Positions 26,261 through 34,709 of a stretch of 64,000 nt of DNA are shown here, one piece after another. Position 1 is the stretch's first letter, and every line of letters begins with the position of its first letter. This stretch comes from Bradyrhizobium sp. BR13661. GTDB taxonomy: Bacteria; Pseudomonadota; Alphaproteobacteria; Rhizobiales; Xanthobacteraceae. The translations under genes and the position numbers were made by a program. Location of the stretch: positions 1 through 64,000 of the forward strand of contig NZ_JARXWB010000015.1 in assembly GCF_029892425.1 (NCBI RefSeq). The letters are read 5' to 3'. The notes under the pieces are model-generated. The model did no database searches and was not told the DNA's origin. It was given only the letters and a program-made list of their open reading frames with translations.

Positions 26261-27094
26261 TCACCCTCGCGCCATCTCCTGGAAACACGTCCTCACCCAG
26301 TCGATCGTCACGCGCGTTGCCGCATCGCGCTTGAGGTGGTTCTGCACGAGCAGCCAGGCGTCGCGGCGCTTCGGCAGCAGCGTTGTGCGCAGGCGGCGGT
26401 CGGCGAGCAGATCCGCGCAGCTATACTCCGGCAGCACGCCGGCGGCCTGATGCGCGCGGATCAGATTGCGGATGACACGGACGTTGTCTGTGACGCAGCG
26501 CGCGCGGGCCTTCCTGGTGCGCAGGAACTGCATCTCGGGAATGGCACCGAGCTCGTCCGGATAGGCACAGAGCATCGGCTCGCCCTCGGTCGCAACAGGC
26601 TCGACATAATAGAGCTTGATGTCGCCGAGCCTCGAGATCGCGAAGTCGCCCTTGTCGGGCTTGCGCAGGCGGATGGCGAGATCGGCCTCCCAGCGCGAGA
26701 ACCTGACGTTCTCGCTCGAGGTGAGGAATTGCAGCGTCAGGCCGGGATGAGCGCGCAGGAAGTCGCTTGCGCGCGGCGACAGCACTTCCTCGGCGACCGT
26801 GTTGGTGGAGGCGATGCGCAGCCGTCCCACCGGACCTTCCAGGCTCTCCTTGAGGCGACCGATCTCGGCCGCATGCGCCGCCATCGCCTCGACATGTGCC
26901 AGCACCGCCTCGCATTGCCGCGTCGGCTTGCGGACGCCGTCGACGGCCTCGAACAGGCGCAGGCCGAGCGCGCGCTCGATGCGCGACAGCCTGCGCCCGA
27001 CCGTGGTCTCGTCGATGCGCAGCCGCGCGCTGGCGCTGGCATAGGTGCCCTCGTCCCTGACGGCGGCGATGATGCGCAGATCGTCCCAGTTCAT
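26261..27094 (-). CDS. LysR family transcriptional regulator
   Basis: The 277-residue protein has the LysR winged-helix domain at residues 1-60 (MNWDDLRIIAAVRDEGTYAS, IDETTVGRRLSRIERALGLRLF) and a periplasmic-binding-protein-like effector domain after residue 85. It is slightly shorter than typical LysR proteins (about 300). It is divergent from the isochorismatase-like gene at 27223 with two inverted repeats in the shared gap, so it probably controls that gene and itself. Confidence 0.92.
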   Translation of the reverse strand: MNWDDLRIIAAVRDEGTYASASARLRIDETTVGRRLSRIERALGLRLFEAVDGVRKPTRQCEAVLAHVEAMAAHAAEIGRLKESLEGPVGRLRIASTNTVAEEVLSPRASDFLRAHPGLTLQFLTSSENVRFSRWEADLAIRLRKPDKGDFAISRLGDIKLYYVEPVATEGEPMLCAYPDELGAIPEMQFLRTRKARARCVTDNVRVIRNLIRAHQAAGVLPEYSCADLLADRRLRTTLLPKRRDAWLLVQNHLKRDAATRVTIDWVRTCFQEMARG

Positions 27095-27123
27095 GCTTTC
27101 AGGCTATATCGGCCGGACGCCGC

Positions 27124-27170
27124 CTGCAATATCGCAGCTACCCGCTGCAATTTCCCTGCATATCGGCAGG
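27124..27170. promoter_or_regulatory. Two CTGC-N6-GCAG inverted repeats between lysR and hydrolase
   Basis: CTGC-AATATC-GCAG (27124-27137) and CCTGC-ATATCG-GCAGG (27155-27170) share the same half-sites and similar AT centres, with a further lone CTGCAA between them (27145-27150). Their placement in the divergent gap makes them likely LysR binding sites. Confidence 0.55.
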
Positions 27171-27222
27171 CCTTCCCGGGGCTATGCTTCCTCGGCATTT
27201 CGCCTTGGAGAGTCCAAAGACC

Positions 27223-27816
27223 ATGACGACCGCAAAGACCCTGCTGCAGCTTGCCGGTGCCGACCTCAACCCGCCCCGCCTCGCCGACGCCGCGCTGGTG
27301 CTGATCGACATCCAGAACGAATATCTCGCGGGCCCCCTCGCCCTGCCCGACGCCAGGCCCGCGATCGCGCGCGCGGCCGCGCTGCTGGCCCGGGCGCGCG
27401 ACGCCGGATCCGCGATCATCCATGTCGCCCATCGCGGCAAGGCCGGCAGCCTGTTCGATCGCAGCGCCGAGCGCGGCGCCATCGTCGCCGAGCTCACGCC
27501 CCGTGCCGGCGAGCTCGTGATCGAGAAGGAGCTGCCCAATGCGTTTGCCGGCACCGATCTCAAGGCGCGCCTCGACGCGATCGACCGGAAGAACATCGTG
27601 CTGGCCGGCTTCATGACGCACATGTGCATCAGCTCGACGGCGCGCGCCGCGCTCGATCTCGGCTTCCGCACCACTGTCGATGCCGACGCCTGTGCCACGC
27701 GCGACCTGCCCGACGGCCGCGGCGGCACGCTGGACGCCCGGACCATCCACGAGGTTGCGCTGGCCGAGCTATCCGACCGCTTCGCGATCATTGCACGCGG
27801 CGATGCGCTGAAATAA
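27223..27816 (+). CDS. Isochorismatase-like cysteine hydrolase
   Basis: This 197-residue protein has the isochorismatase-like hydrolase fold with the Asp-Lys-Cys triad: ALVLIDIQNEYL (Asp), LVIEKELPNAF (Lys) and GFMTHMCISSTARAA (Cys). Family members hydrolyse amides such as nicotinamide, N-carbamoyl compounds or isochorismate. The ATG at 27223 gives MTTAKTLLQL; 13 upstream in-frame codons are possible. A GST gene follows after 13 bases and is probably co-transcribed. Confidence 0.9.
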   Translation: MTTAKTLLQLAGADLNPPRLADAALVLIDIQNEYLAGPLALPDARPAIARAAALLARARDAGSAIIHVAHRGKAGSLFDRSAERGAIVAELTPRAGELVIEKELPNAFAGTDLKARLDAIDRKNIVLAGFMTHMCISSTARAALDLGFRTTVDADACATRDLPDGRGGTLDARTIHEVALAELSDRFAIIARGDALK

Positions 27817-27829
27817 GCGGAGCAAGGCG

Positions 27830-28459
27830 ATGCTGCAACTCTATTTCTCGCCGATGGCCTGCTCGCTTGCGAGCCGCATCGCGCTGATGGAAGCGGGCCT
27901 GGACGCGCGCTATCATCAGGTGCACCTCGCGACCAAGAGCGTCGCGGACGGCGACGGCGATTTTCACGAGATTTCGTCCAAAGGCGCCGTGCCGGTTCTG
28001 GTGCTGGAAAACGGCGAGCGGCTCACCGAGTGCGCGGCGGTGCTGCAATACATCGCCGACCTGAAGCCGGAGCGCGGCCTTGCGCCGCGGCCGGGAGACG
28101 TGGATCGCTATCGCCTGCAGGAATGGCTGAGCTTCGTCGGCACCGAGATCCACAAGGCGTTCCTGTTTCCGACCTTCTGGTACAAGGATGACGGCTCGCT
28201 CGCCAAGCCGCGTGCGCGGATCGTGCAGACGTTGTCGGTGCCCGCTGCGCATCTGAAGGACCGCGAATTTCTCGTCGGTGACCGCTTCACCGTCGCGGAT
28301 GCGCACCTCGCCTGGGCCTTGCTGTTGCTTCGTCCGGCGGGCGTCGACGTCAAGCAATGGCCAACGCTTGCGGCCTATCTCGAGCGCATGCAGGCCCGGC
28401 CTGCCGTGCGGGAGGCGATTGCCACCGAAGCGGCCCTGCGCAAGACGGTCGCGGCGTAA
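27830..28459 (+). CDS. Glutathione S-transferase (beta-like class)
   Basis: The 209-residue protein starts MLQLYFSPMACSLASRIAL. The cysteine at position 11 corresponds to the glutathione-disulfide-forming cysteine of beta-class GSTs. Further landmarks are VPVLVLENGERLTECAAVLQYIAD in two blocks (VPVLVLENGERL, ECAAVLQYIAD) and the C-domain LVGDRFTVADAHLAWALL. It follows the isochorismatase-like gene closely. The likely role is thiol conjugation or reduction. Confidence 0.9.
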   Translation: MLQLYFSPMACSLASRIALMEAGLDARYHQVHLATKSVADGDGDFHEISSKGAVPVLVLENGERLTECAAVLQYIADLKPERGLAPRPGDVDRYRLQEWLSFVGTEIHKAFLFPTFWYKDDGSLAKPRARIVQTLSVPAAHLKDREFLVGDRFTVADAHLAWALLLLRPAGVDVKQWPTLAAYLERMQARPAVREAIATEAALRKTVAA

Positions 28460-28467
28460 GGCGCTGA

Positions 28468-29616
28468 CTAGTCGACCCGCGCCAGCACCGCGAGCTTGCG
28501 GATGCCCTTGTTGCGATAGGCGTCGAGGAACGCGTAATAATCCTTGAACGACACGCAACCGTTGGAATCGCCGTTCGGCCCGAGCATGAAGGTGTGCGCG
28601 AGCAGGCCATCGCGGCCGTAGATCGCATTCTCGCCACCGATCGGCGTCAGACGCAGTGCCGGCACGCCATGGAAAAGCGCTTCGCGCGGCTTCAGATTGT
28701 AGATGTGCGGCGGCGTCACGCCGCGCATGCGGACCCGCGATGAGCGCGGATCGTCGAGGTTGTCACCGAGGCCGGAATGCGCCTCGAGCTTGGTACCGTC
28801 GGGCAGGTAAACCGTCTTGGCGGTGATGTCGTAGACCGCGGTGTCGCGCTCATAGGGCGCCGAACCGCCGAGCATCGGGTTCTGCTCCTTCGGCGCGATC
28901 GCCGAAGTTACACTTGCATCAGCAGAGGCATAGGCGAGCAAGCCGCCGGACGGCTCACGCTTGCCCCAGAGTTTTTCCACCATCGACTGATGCGGCCCGG
29001 TGATCGACAGCACCGCGGCCTTGGCGCGATCGGCAAAGGTTTTCGGCTTGGCTTCAGGGGCCGGCACGATCTCGGCCGGGTCAGCCGAAGCGAGCTGCAC
29101 CGACGCATCCGTGCGCTTGGTCTTCGCGGCGTCCGTGATCTTCTCGACAGCCTTGACCGGGCTCTTGAGGACTTCCGCGACCCTGGCGACGACGGTCGGC
29201 TTCGCGGGCTGGACTTCCGCGACCTTGGTCGCAGGCGCAGCGCTGGCCGCGTTCGAGTCAACGCCCTGCGTCGCTGCCGCGGCAAAGCGCTCGTTGAACA
29301 TCTCGCGCGAGATCGGCGCGGCGACCTGCAGCCGGTCGGGCAGCAGCGCAAAGGTTTCCCGGATGGCCTCACCCGCCTCGCGCAGCGCGACTCTGGGGGC
29401 GCGCTTGACCACCGGCTCGTCGTAGCCGGCACTGCCGACCGTCGGATAGACGCTGGCAGCGAAGATGTTGTTGTAGACGGTCCAGCCGGCCAGCAAGACG
29501 CAACCGGCTACGGCGGCGCCAAGCACGTTTTGGGTGGTCATTTTCCGGGAAGACTTCCGATGGGAATTTTTCTGCTTCCGTGCCGCATAACTCGGCGCAG
29601 CGATACTCGTACTCAT
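28468..29616 (-). CDS. Membrane-anchored DUF2778 protein (L,D-transpeptidase-like)
   Basis: The 382-residue protein has a short basic cytoplasmic tail, one membrane segment (about residues 31-48) and a long Ala/Lys/Val-rich periplasmic linker. A C-terminal DUF2778 domain (~residues 265-382) contains HTFMLGPNGDSNGCVSFKDY, with the His and catalytic Cys of the L,D-transpeptidase/YkuD-like fold. In Salmonella, DUF2778 forms the peptidoglycan-targeting T6SS effector Tlde1; here the N-terminal anchor and lack of secretion genes suggest a resident envelope enzyme. The ATG at 29616 has AAGGCGA before it. A CtrA-type box lies ~110 bases upstream. Confidence 0.8.
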   Translation of the reverse strand: MSTSIAAPSYAARKQKNSHRKSSRKMTTQNVLGAAVAGCVLLAGWTVYNNIFAASVYPTVGSAGYDEPVVKRAPRVALREAGEAIRETFALLPDRLQVAAPISREMFNERFAAAATQGVDSNAASAAPATKVAEVQPAKPTVVARVAEVLKSPVKAVEKITDAAKTKRTDASVQLASADPAEIVPAPEAKPKTFADRAKAAVLSITGPHQSMVEKLWGKREPSGGLLAYASADASVTSAIAPKEQNPMLGGSAPYERDTAVYDITAKTVYLPDGTKLEAHSGLGDNLDDPRSSRVRMRGVTPPHIYNLKPREALFHGVPALRLTPIGGENAIYGRDGLLAHTFMLGPNGDSNGCVSFKDYYAFLDAYRNKGIRKLAVLARVD

Positions 29617-30217
29617 TCGCCTTGCGTCCAGGACGGTGTCACTCAGTCCCCCTTCGAAGTGCCGCTGGTCACGTTCCGGAACCAGCATTTCGCAGAGGGT
29701 CGGAGCGTCATTAAGGCGACTTTTAGTTAAATGCGGATTAAGTTCTGGCGGATGTAGGGCAACTCGTTAACGCTGTGCCATTTCGAGAAAAAAGCCCGCA
29801 GAAATACGGACTTAGGCGCGGCTGTTAACCATGATTCTCGGCCGGTTTGGCACGGCCGGAGAACGTTCCCGGCCGCCTCTGTAGACGCATCAACCAAGTC
29901 ATTTTCGTGGTCTTCAATGTCCGGAAGATAGCGGGGAAACGTTGCGCGAGGCTGGTGGGCCCAGGCCCCGTCTTCGCCGCTCCCCGCTCTGCGGGGAGGA
30001 CGCAGGATGGTCTGCCCTGACTGAAAGTTGATCGCAGCAATCTGGAAATGACCGGGCCGAGAAAATACCTACACGCTGGCCTTTCGCCGCGCGTCGACGC
30101 GCTGCTGGCGGGTTGGGCGACCAGGCCCGGCCAACAGGGTCGATTACCAAGTCCGCAGACATCAAATCCCGGCCGCGCAACGAGACGCGGACCAAGAGCA
30201 GATTGCAGTCCAACACC
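29617..30217. other. 600-bp divergent intergenic region
   Basis: This gap lies between the DUF2778 gene (minus) and the CHASE2 gene (plus). It holds the CtrA-type box at 29727-29741, a GTTCCGGAAC palindrome at 29673-29682 and a perfect CTCCCCGC-TCT-GCGGGGAG hairpin at 29980-29998. No credible ORF is present. Upstream in-frame codons of CHASE2 (30113-30217) lack family similarity. Confidence 0.55.
29727..29741. promoter_or_regulatory. CtrA-type box TTAA-N7-TTAA
   Basis: TTAA-ATGCGGA-TTAA matches the full consensus of the alphaproteobacterial cell-cycle regulator CtrA. In this GC-rich sequence a chance match is less likely than in average DNA, and several extra TTAA words lie nearby (29711, 29768, 29824). 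It is about 110 bases upstream of the DUF2778 wall-enzyme gene. Confidence 0.45.
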
Positions 30218-31435
30218 ATGAATAGACGCGCCCAGATCGTGATGGCCCTCGTCCTCGCTGCCCTGTGGGGGGCCGGCGTTTTTGCCGCTCACGCCAATGG
30301 CCATCTGCGCTTTCTCGACCGTCTCGAGGCTGATCTGACCGACCTGCGCACACTCGCACGCGGCGTGCAGCGTCCGCCCGATCTCGTCACCATCGTCGCG
30401 ATCGACGACACCGTGGTGAAGCGTGGCGGCACCTATCCGCTGCCGCGCGCCGATCTCGCGCGCGTCGTCGATACCATCGTGCAGTTCAAGCCGAAGGTCA
30501 TCGCGATCGATCTTCCGCTCGCCGAACGCAGCGCCGCGATTGGCGATGCGACGCTGGCCCACACGCTCGCAACCGGTCCCCTGGTGCTGGCGGCCGCGGC
30601 GATCTTCCCGAGTGCTGACGAGACCGCCGCGTCCGGCGGCGCCGAGCCGCTCGCTGCCGTGCCCCAGGCCGAGCGCTTCCTGCTGCCGTTGCCGGCGTTC
30701 GCCGAGCACGCCGATATCGGCATCGTCGACATCGCAACCAGGCCATCAGCATCGCCGCTTTCGGTGCCGATGCTGTTCCGGACCGGCGACAAGGTCGAAC
30801 TGTCGCTCCCGCTGCGGGTCGCAAGCCGCGCGCTCGACGCGCCGCTGACAATCATGCCCGATCATCTCATGCTCGGCGATCACGCAGTGCAGACAGATGC
30901 CGATTTGTCGCTGCCCTTCACCTATTACGGCCCGCGCCGCACCATTCGCACCGTGAGCGCGCAGAGCATTTTCGACGGTACGCTCGACCGCAAGGCGATC
31001 GAGAATCGCATCGTGGTGATCGGTGGGGCCGTTGCCGGCCATGGCGACTTCGTCCCCTCGCCGTTCGATTCCCTGATGCCAGGCGTCGAGGTTGTCTCGA
31101 CCACGATCACGCATCTGATCGCCCACGACAGCATGTTGCGGGTTCGCATCGCCGATGCGCTGGCCGCGATCCTGCTGCCGATGCTGCTGGTGGGCCTGCT
31201 CGCCTGGCGACGCAGCGCGCTCGGCTATGTCGCGGTCGTCGCCGTGATGATCGGCTGGGCCGGGCTCAACTTGTTCGCATTCACGCACGGCGTCTGGCTC
31301 GATGCCGCGACCACGCTCGCGGCCGCGGCGCCGCCGGTCGCGGTCTTCATCGGCGTGCAGTTGTGGGCCGGAATCCGCCGCACGCAGTCTCGCGCCGACA
31401 CGGGCCAGTTGCAGGCGACGGCCGCGCAGGATTGA
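30218..31435 (+). CDS. CHASE2 domain membrane protein without output domain
   Basis: The 405-residue protein has an N-terminal membrane segment (residues ~7-25) and a large periplasmic CHASE2 sensor domain (~35-300) with PDLVTIVAIDD, PKVIAIDLPLAE and IVVIGGAVAGHGDFVPSPF. The C-terminus has three closely spaced membrane segments (~315-390). In the family a cyclase, kinase or GGDEF domain normally follows the last segment; here the protein stops about 15 residues later. It may act through a partner. The ATG at 30218 is chosen because it directly precedes the first membrane segment. Confidence 0.85.
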   Translation: MNRRAQIVMALVLAALWGAGVFAAHANGHLRFLDRLEADLTDLRTLARGVQRPPDLVTIVAIDDTVVKRGGTYPLPRADLARVVDTIVQFKPKVIAIDLPLAERSAAIGDATLAHTLATGPLVLAAAAIFPSADETAASGGAEPLAAVPQAERFLLPLPAFAEHADIGIVDIATRPSASPLSVPMLFRTGDKVELSLPLRVASRALDAPLTIMPDHLMLGDHAVQTDADLSLPFTYYGPRRTIRTVSAQSIFDGTLDRKAIENRIVVIGGAVAGHGDFVPSPFDSLMPGVEVVSTTITHLIAHDSMLRVRIADALAAILLPMLLVGLLAWRRSALGYVAVVAVMIGWAGLNLFAFTHGVWLDAATTLAAAAPPVAVFIGVQLWAGIRRTQSRADTGQLQATAAQD

Positions 31436-31460
31436 CGGGCGCGGAACAGCACGGCAAGCG

Positions 31461-31940
31461 CTAAGCAACTCCAGTTTCTGAGACTTCACGGGCGGTCGCA
31501 AAGCAGAGGCTTGCCTGGTCGGCATGCCCGGCCCTGTTCAAGGCGTGACCGAAATTCTCCCAGATTGACGGGTCAACGGGATCCAGCTCCACAGCGCGCT
31601 CAAACGCCTCCAGCGCCTCCGCCTGGAGTCCTTTGCCTTGCAGCGCCGTCCCGAACGTTGCGAGATAGGTCGCTTTCATCTCGTTTGTGAGAGCGCGGCC
31701 GGCCCAATTGATCGCGGCATCGTAGTCGCCGTTGAGCAGAGACACACCAGCCATCAGATGAAGCAGACCAGCATGGTTTGCATCTACGGCCAGCCCTTCC
31801 CGGCAACGGGCTTCGGCTTGCTCAAGCTCCCCCGTCTTCAGATGTCGAAGGCAGATCTGGTAATATTCATCGCGCGTCGGCGACGACGGCGCTGTCGAGA
31901 TCTCGTTGGCTTTTGCGAGCGTGCCGTCGTGATAATTCAT
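31461..31940 (-). CDS. Tetratricopeptide repeat protein
   Basis: The 159-residue protein contains about four TPR units from residue 25 on: CLRHLKTGELEQAEARCREG, GLLHLMAGVSLLNGDYDAAI, FGTALQGKGLQAEALEAFER and NFGHALNRAGHADQASLCFA. TPR proteins are protein-binding scaffolds. GGAAGG precedes the ATG at 31940. It faces away from the methyltransferase operon at 32159 and converges on the CHASE2 gene. Confidence 0.82.
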   Translation of the reverse strand: MNYHDGTLAKANEISTAPSSPTRDEYYQICLRHLKTGELEQAEARCREGLAVDANHAGLLHLMAGVSLLNGDYDAAINWAGRALTNEMKATYLATFGTALQGKGLQAEALEAFERAVELDPVDPSIWENFGHALNRAGHADQASLCFATAREVSETGVA

Positions 31941-32158
31941 GGGGACCTTCCGGATCATGGGATAGCGAGCAGCGCGGGCTGCCCAAATCGGGGAAGCTTG
32001 CCGCATCTCGACTATCCCGCTCGTAGCTTGTTTGAAGCTTGCTTGAAGCTTGACACCGCCTTCGTCTCGCCGCGCCAACGCGTGGCGAATCAAGGAGGCC
32101 GTTGATAAGCGTGAGACCGGGCGTCCGATGGCGCATCGAATTTGGGGAAAGAGAACCC

Positions 32159-32896
32159 ATGAACAGTCGGCTGGATGTCCATGTCGCCGCCTACGAAGGC
32201 AAGAACATCTACGATTTCGACAACGAAATTTCGCTGACCTGGTATCCGAAGCGCATTGCGCGTGTCGTCAACGATCCGCGCTCCGTTCTGGATCTCGGAC
32301 TGGGCCACGGTTTCGCCACCGAACTCTTTTCGGACGGCTGCAAGCGCCACGTGGTTCTGGAAGGCTCGCCCGCGGTCATCCAGAACTTCAGGCTGAGGTT
32401 TCCGGACAACCGAAGCGAGGTGATCGAAACCTATTTCGAAGAGTTCGATACGGACGAACGGTTCGACCTCATCGTCATGGGATTCGTCCTCGAGCATGTC
32501 GATGACCCGCTTCTGATCCTCAGCCGCTTCAGGAAATTCCTGGCACCCGCGGGCAAACTGTTTGTGGCGGTCCCCAACGCCGAGGTCATGAACCGACGGC
32601 TCGGACATCTTGCGGGAATGCTCCCCGATATGGAGGCTCTTTCGGAGAACGATCTGGTTCTCGGGCATCAGCGGTACTTTACGGTCCGCTCGCTCACCCA
32701 GCTGGTGAGCGATGCCGGCTACAAACTCGAGACAATGGAAGGGATCTATCTCAAGCCCTTCGCCACCAGTCAGCTGCTGTCGTTGAATCTCGACACCAAG
32801 GTCATCCGGGCCTTGTGCGAGATGGGAGTTGACTATCCGGAACTGTCCTGCGGGCTTCTTGCTCAACTCACCCCGGACGGCTCGGCGCGATCATGA
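32159..32896 (+). CDS. Class I SAM-dependent methyltransferase
   Basis: The 245-residue protein has motif I SVLDLGLGHGFATELF near residue 45, motif II VVLEGSP, and FDLIVMGFVLEHVDDPLLIL, followed by FLAPAGKLFVAVPNAE. This pattern fits Methyltransf_11/23-type small-molecule methyltransferases. The ATG at 32159 follows a GGGGAAAGAG ribosome site. Its stop overlaps the next start (32893-32896), beginning a run of four overlapping genes. The acceptor is unknown; context suggests a sugar or sugar-linked intermediate. Confidence 0.85.
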   Translation: MNSRLDVHVAAYEGKNIYDFDNEISLTWYPKRIARVVNDPRSVLDLGLGHGFATELFSDGCKRHVVLEGSPAVIQNFRLRFPDNRSEVIETYFEEFDTDERFDLIVMGFVLEHVDDPLLILSRFRKFLAPAGKLFVAVPNAEVMNRRLGHLAGMLPDMEALSENDLVLGHQRYFTVRSLTQLVSDAGYKLETMEGIYLKPFATSQLLSLNLDTKVIRALCEMGVDYPELSCGLLAQLTPDGSARS

Positions 32897-33735
32897 GGGT
32901 GTTGATCGTCGGGGGAACGTCCTCGCTGGCCCACGCGCTCATCCCGCTCCTGCACCGGCGGTGCGAGGTGTCGACGGCCGGCCGCGCGGGCTGTGATGTC
33001 GAACTGGACCTTTGCTCCGACGACATTCAGATCCCCGAAGGGATCGACTGCATCGTCAATATGGCCGCCGCCTTCGCCGGCAACGGACTGCCTGACACCC
33101 TGCGCGCAATGGATGTCAACGTGCTCGGCCTGATGAAGCTGTGCCATGCCAGTGCAAAGGCGAACGTGAAGCATTTCGTGCACATCTCCAGCATTTTTGC
33201 GGATCTCGCCGACGGTTCGCCCTACTTCGGAGCCTATGCTCTTTCGAAGAAGCATTCCGAGGACGTTGCGCAGTTTTGCAGCAGAGAGCTTCGGTTGCCG
33301 ATCGCGGTGCTGAAGCCTTCGCAGATCTATGGTGTCGGGGAGCGATTTCGAAAACACCAGCCGTTCCTGTACGCCATCATGGACAAGGCCGAGAGGAGCG
33401 AAGACATCGACCTCTTTGGCTCGAACGACCCTTTGCGAAATTTCATTCACGCCCAGGACGTGGCTGAGATCGTCTCGGCCGTCACGGCGATGAAGCTCGA
33501 GGGCATCTATCCCTGCGTGAACCCCGACAACGTCACCTACTCCCAGATCGCAGCGGCTGCGATTTCCGCATTTGAAAGCAAGAGCAAGGTCAGGTTCTTG
33601 CGAGATCGGCCCGATATCCCGAGCAACGGCTTCGCCTGTAACGAGACGCTATTCCGCCTGGTCGACTATTACCCTCGCATATCCATTGCCGAGGGAATGC
33701 GAATGGAAGCAGGTCATCGAAGGCTGGCATCGTGA
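32893..33735 (+). CDS. NAD-dependent epimerase/dehydratase family protein
   Basis: This 280-residue extended SDR has a somewhat atypical glycine motif, MRVLIVGGTSSLAHALIPLL. The catalytic Ser is in FVHISSIFAD and the YxxxK pair in YALSKKHSEDVA. LKPSQIYGVG is the usual motif around the substrate site. It is likely a nucleotide-sugar epimerase, dehydratase or reductase. It overlaps the methyltransferase upstream and the ATP-grasp gene downstream by four bases each. Confidence 0.85.
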   Translation: MRVLIVGGTSSLAHALIPLLHRRCEVSTAGRAGCDVELDLCSDDIQIPEGIDCIVNMAAAFAGNGLPDTLRAMDVNVLGLMKLCHASAKANVKHFVHISSIFADLADGSPYFGAYALSKKHSEDVAQFCSRELRLPIAVLKPSQIYGVGERFRKHQPFLYAIMDKAERSEDIDLFGSNDPLRNFIHAQDVAEIVSAVTAMKLEGIYPCVNPDNVTYSQIAAAAISAFESKSKVRFLRDRPDIPSNGFACNETLFRLVDYYPRISIAEGMRMEAGHRRLAS

Positions 33736-34709
33736 CAACAATATTGGTTTCGGGCGCCAGCGGAATCGTCGGCTACGGAATCCTGCGATCCCTCAGGATG
33801 TCGAAGCAACCGATGAACCTCATCGGCACCTCGATTTATGCCGATTCGGTCGCGCCGGGGTTTTGCGACGTTTTTGAGGTCGTGCCCAGAACCGATGCGC
33901 CTGACTACGTCGACCAGCTTCTCGCGCTGCTGCACAAGCATCACGTCGACGTGGCGATCCCCGGCATCGACGCCGACATGTACAAGTGGACCGACAGCGT
34001 CGCCGAGCTTGAATCGACCGGAACCAGCGTCGTTCTGAACTCGCGCGAGCTGATCTCCAGATGCTCGGACAAATGGGCCTTCTACGAACGGCAACTGGAG
34101 CTGAAGCTGCCTTATGCGATCCCAAGTTACCTGGAGATGGACTTCGATGTCCTCACAGCGAAATGTGGCCTGCCCTTCCTGCTGAAGCCTCGTCGAGGAT
34201 TTGGCTCCAAGGACATCGTGGTGGTTGAGACCGCGGAGCAGTTTGCCGGGATTGCTCCCGCAACGAAAGCAACGCTGATGGCCCAGCCCATCGTCGGCCG
34301 GGATGACGAGGAATTCACGGTCGCCGCGTTTTGTGACGGCCATGGAGGCTATTCCGCCATCATGGCGCTTCGGCGAAAGCTCTCCAGGGATGGCTTCACG
34401 GAAAAGGCCGAGGTCGTCGATCAGGCCGAATTCTCCGAGGCTGTCCAGAATCTGTGCCGGGCGTTTTCGCCGATCGGGCCGACCAATTTCCAGTTTCGCA
34501 AGACCGATGCCGGACTGAAACTGCTCGAGATCAATCCAAGAATTTCATCATCGACGTCGATCCGTGCCGCCTTTGGCTACAACGAGGCGCTCATGGCGGT
34601 TGACATGGTCCTGGAGAAACGACTGCCGGTGCAACCGGACATCAAGCGTGGCCGAGCCGTCCGCTATACCGAGGATTTCATCTTCCATGACAACAGCGTT
34701 CATTTCTGA
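33732..34709 (+). CDS. ATP-grasp domain protein (CarB-like)
   Basis: The 325-residue protein has an N-terminal Rossmann-like preATP-grasp region (TILVSGASGIVGYGILRSL), then the ATP-grasp fold: LPFLLKPRRGFGSKDIVVV, MAQPIVGRDDEEFTV, and the Mg-binding KLLEINPRISSSTSIRA. It resembles carbamoyl-phosphate-synthase-like ligases found in polysaccharide gene clusters. It should form an amide, peptide or related acyl bond. It starts at a GTG (33732) inside the stop of the preceding gene, and its 3' end overlaps the phosphoesterase gene by 23 bases. Confidence 0.85.
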   Translation: MTTILVSGASGIVGYGILRSLRMSKQPMNLIGTSIYADSVAPGFCDVFEVVPRTDAPDYVDQLLALLHKHHVDVAIPGIDADMYKWTDSVAELESTGTSVVLNSRELISRCSDKWAFYERQLELKLPYAIPSYLEMDFDVLTAKCGLPFLLKPRRGFGSKDIVVVETAEQFAGIAPATKATLMAQPIVGRDDEEFTVAAFCDGHGGYSAIMALRRKLSRDGFTEKAEVVDQAEFSEAVQNLCRAFSPIGPTNFQFRKTDAGLKLLEINPRISSSTSIRAAFGYNEALMAVDMVLEKRLPVQPDIKRGRAVRYTEDFIFHDNSVHF

